The notes beneath the pieces were generated by a model. The model did not search any database. It was not told the origin of the DNA and saw nothing but the letters and a program-made list of their open reading frames with translations. The position numbers and the translations under genes were made by a program. A stretch of DNA of 16,932 nucleotides from JBLIOB01 sp047639575 (lineage in GTDB: Bacteria > Bacteroidota > Bacteroidia > Flavobacteriales_D > Parvicellaceae): contig JBLIOB010000071.1 in the NCBI GenBank assembly GCA_047639575.1, positions 1 through 16,932 of the forward strand, given 5' to 3'. Below are positions 14,944 to 16,932 of this stretch, in pieces (position 1 is the stretch's first letter; the number at the start of each line of letters is the position of its first letter).

Positions 14944-15666
14944 TCAAATAGAATAAGCAACGAAGTAATAGTTGATTTTATCCTGATATTGTTTTTGGAA
15001 TTCTTCTTTCGAAAAGGAGTTTTCTGGAGCAACTAAGTAGGTTTTCATAAGCGAGATTTTCATTCCAAGTTCATCGTGAAGCAACTTCCAAATTTTCTCC
15101 GGACCATTGTCATAAAACTCTGAAGCACCAAGACCATGTTCGAATACGATTACTGGAGTCTCTCTTTTAATGGTCTCTGCTGCTCCAAGTAGAACTTGTA
15201 ATTCACCACCCTCTACATCAATTTTAATTAAGTCAATGGATTGAGATGTTGGGATCAATTTATCAATGGTATTCACGTCCACTTCGATAACATCAATCGT
15301 TTCATCTTTGACATACTCTCTTTGGTTAATACCGCTGTAAGCAGGATTAGTCTTCACATGATGAAAAGTTGTTTTACCTGTATAATCGGCCAGCGCAACG
15401 TTGTGTATTTGGTGCTTTGGATAGTTCTGTTTGAGCGCCAGAGCGAATTCAGGAATCGCTTCAAATCCAATATGGGCTGAATTTGGGGCATACTTAATGG
15501 CCCAATCTAGCACTTCACCTTTATGACATCCAACATCTAAAAAAACGCCATTTCTACTTAAGGTTTTTTGGATGATTTTTTTCGTTTGGGCATCATACTG
15601 CTGGTTCTTCGTAATGTTGAACGGCAGTTTTTTAACGATGGATTTTAATACGGTTATAAGTGACAA
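14944..15666 (-). CDS. FkbM-family SAM-dependent methyltransferase
   Basis: A 240-residue methyltransferase. The SAM-binding motif I is VFLDVGCHKGE at 41-51, HIGFEAIPEF supplies the motif II acid, and the FkbM signature IDLIKIDVEGGELQVLLGA runs from 144 to 162. Family members O-methylate sugars, polyketides and glycolipids. No in-frame ATG exists before the conserved core, and the frame is closed upstream by a TAG, so TTG at 15666 is the likely start; a purine-rich GAAGAGAGAGA precedes it. It lies 177 bases upstream of the biosynthetic operon on the same strand with its own promoter-like box, so it may be co-transcribed with the operon or separate. Substrate unknown. Confidence 0.85.
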   Translation of the reverse strand: MSLITVLKSIVKKLPFNITKNQQYDAQTKKIIQKTLSRNGVFLDVGCHKGEVLDWAIKYAPNSAHIGFEAIPEFALALKQNYPKHQIHNVALADYTGKTTFHHVKTNPAYSGINQREYVKDETIDVIEVDVNTIDKLIPTSQSIDLIKIDVEGGELQVLLGAAETIKRETPVIVFEHGLGASEFYDNGPEKIWKLLHDELGMKISLMKTYLVAPENSFSKEEFQKQYQDKINYYFVAYSI

Positions 15667-15694
15667 ATCTCTCTCTTCTATCTGTGTAGGAAGG

Positions 15695-15722
15695 CAAATG
15701 TAGGTCTATTGATTGAATCCAA
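15695..15722 (-). promoter_or_regulatory. Bacteroidota promoter for the FkbM gene
   Basis: The minus strand has TACATTTG (15702-15695), a perfect TAnnTTTG -7 box, with TTG (15722-15720) 17 bases upstream as the -33 element. The box is 28 bases before the TTG start at 15666, giving a short leader. Confidence 0.5.
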
Positions 15723-15880
15723 GTGCTATGAGCTAAAATCTCTTTATGAATAATAATTTTAACGTGCTGGAAATTCAATTCAGTCAACTTACTATTTATG
15801 ATGGAAACGAGTTATTATGGCGTACCGACTATATTTAACGGAATCAAACCGTATCAAAAAGCTTAGTTTATTGAATTTCA

Positions 15881-15888
15881 TACCTTTG
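15881..15888 (+). promoter_or_regulatory. Bacteroidota -7 box (TACCTTTG) for the cytochrome/copper monooxygenase gene
   Basis: TACCTTTG matches TAnnTTTG exactly and ends 37 bases before the ATG at 15926, the common distance. No TTTG is seen at the exact -33 spacing. Confidence 0.5.
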
Positions 15889-15925
15889 TAACACGTTAGT
15901 AAATAAGAACATAATACATTTCATT

Positions 15926-16932
15926 ATGAAAAAAGGACTACTACTTTTTCTATTAGTATCAGTAACGGTTACTGGATTTACCCAAACTACATATAATGAT
16001 GTAGCGACAATTTTCTACGAAAAATGCGCTGTTTGTCACCGACCAAATGGAGGCGGACCTTTTCCATTAACAAATTACGCGGAAACATCGCTTTGGGCTT
16101 CTACCATTGAAACAGTAGTAACTAGTAACGAAATGCCTCCATGGAGCGCGGATACTTCTTACGTTCATTTTTCAAATGAAAGAGTATTGACTCTTTCTGA
16201 ATACGATGCTGTGCTTAATTGGGTGAGTGATGGGGCATTGGAAGGCAACCCTTCTGCATTGCCTAGTCCACCAATATACCCTAGCTACTTAATAAATGGA
16301 ACTCCAGATTTAATTTTGGAAATGGACACTTTGTTAAGTAATGGAATATCAGCGGATGTGTACAATACTGTTGTTATACCCACGGGGCTGGCTCAAGATA
16401 GATACATTAGAGGAATCGAAGTCATTTCAGGAGACCCTGCGCTTACACATCACATGCTGATTAATGCAGACAGTTCTGGTGCAATTACAAACGATTTTTC
16501 TGGGACTTCCTTCGCAGTTCAAGGAGAGATTGAAATTGGAATTTATGTTCCTGGCACGAACCCACTATTATTCCCTAATTCTACTGAATTAAAACTGGGA
16601 ATTAAAATTCCTCAGAATGGTGATTTAGTTCTTCAAATCCACACTCCTCAAGGAACCGGGGGCCAGCCCATCACAGCTCAAATTAGACTTTTCTTATACC
16701 CTCCGGGTGAAACAGGTATAAGAGATGTGGTTAGCTCAACAGTGCTTCAATATTGGGGGACAGATTTTTGGTTTTTACCTGAGCAAATTAAGACGATGGC
16801 TACAGAACAAGTTTCTTTACCTGTGGATCTGTCCATATATAGTTCATTCCCTCATTCCCATCAGATTTGCACAGAAATTTTAAACTATGCTTACCTTGGA
16901 TCTGATACTATACCATTAATATACGTTGACCA
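15926..16932 (+). CDS. Secreted cytochrome c / PHM-like copper monooxygenase protein, 3' end cut by window
   Basis: 335 codons are visible, without a stop. Residues 1-19 are a signal peptide ending GFTQ. A small c-type haem domain follows: CAVCH at 34-38 binds haem, and the Met in EMPPW (Met70) is the likely axial ligand. The motif order KCAVCHRPNGGGPFPL, EMPPW and NWVSDGALEG is typical of Bacteroidota proteins fused to a copper type II ascorbate-dependent (peptidylglycine alpha-hydroxylating-like) monooxygenase domain. That domain shows LTHHML (His175, His176), QIHTP (His239) and PHSHQ (His310, His312), in the order of the two copper sites. The electron-carrying haem could feed the copper centre. 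The missing 3' end may carry a T9SS tail. Substrate unknown. Confidence 0.8.
   Translation, partial: MKKGLLLFLLVSVTVTGFTQTTYNDVATIFYEKCAVCHRPNGGGPFPLTNYAETSLWASTIETVVTSNEMPPWSADTSYVHFSNERVLTLSEYDAVLNWVSDGALEGNPSALPSPPIYPSYLINGTPDLILEMDTLLSNGISADVYNTVVIPTGLAQDRYIRGIEVISGDPALTHHMLINADSSGAITNDFSGTSFAVQGEIEIGIYVPGTNPLLFPNSTELKLGIKIPQNGDLVLQIHTPQGTGGQPITAQIRLFLYPPGETGIRDVVSSTVLQYWGTDFWFLPEQIKTMATEQVSLPVDLSIYSSFPHSHQICTEILNYAYLGSDTIPLIYVD

Overview
The window looks like chromosomal DNA from a marine- or freshwater-type Bacteroidota, probably Flavobacteriales (for example Cryomorphaceae or Crocinitomicaceae relatives). The evidence is AT-rich DNA, two secreted proteins with C-terminal T9SS sorting domains (one cut by the window edge) plus a decayed third, Bacteroidota-type -7 promoter boxes (TAnnTTTG), and family-typical proteins such as a fused cytochrome c / copper monooxygenase. 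I saw no rRNA, tRNA or CRISPR array.

Layout. Positions 1-1197 (minus) hold the 5' part of a secreted beta-propeller protein with the start of a T9SS tail. Positions 1198-2193 are a gene graveyard: a broken T9SS-tailed gene and three further short coding-like remnants. Next are a secreted erythromycin-esterase-like hydrolase (2194-3363, minus) and an intact hipB-hipA toxin-antitoxin pair (3620-5198, plus), followed by the decayed tail of an IS3-family transposase (5370-5554). A secreted T9SS esterase of the PHB-depolymerase/feruloyl-esterase type lies at 5831-6976.

The most interesting part is 7102-14766 (minus). A tightly overlapped operon runs from right to left: NAD(P)-dependent epimerase/3beta-HSD-like reductase, MBL-fold hydrolase, adenylate-forming enzyme, ketoacyl synthase III, fatty acid desaturase, PAPS sulfotransferase, and a seventh gene that begins with an ATGA overlap and is an alpha/beta hydrolase. 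The parts resemble the OleA/OleC/OleD/OleB logic of long-chain beta-keto/beta-hydroxy acid chemistry, with an added sulfotransferase, desaturase and MBL enzyme. The product is unknown.

The operon is also visibly decaying at its 3' end. The desaturase has an in-frame internal deletion that removes the first two histidine boxes. The hydrolase is split in two: its N-terminus (9053-9169) runs into a 10-base G:C homopolymer and a stop, while its C-terminal part (7102-7665, with one nonsense codon) lies 1.4 kb away. The DNA between them holds a transposase tail, an intact lipoprotein gene and other scraps.

Upstream of the operon is a FkbM-type methyltransferase (14944-15666, minus) with a TTG start. 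Diverging from it is a secreted cytochrome c/PHM-like copper monooxygenase gene (15926 to the window end, plus). Both have good TAnnTTTG promoter boxes in their shared intergenic region.
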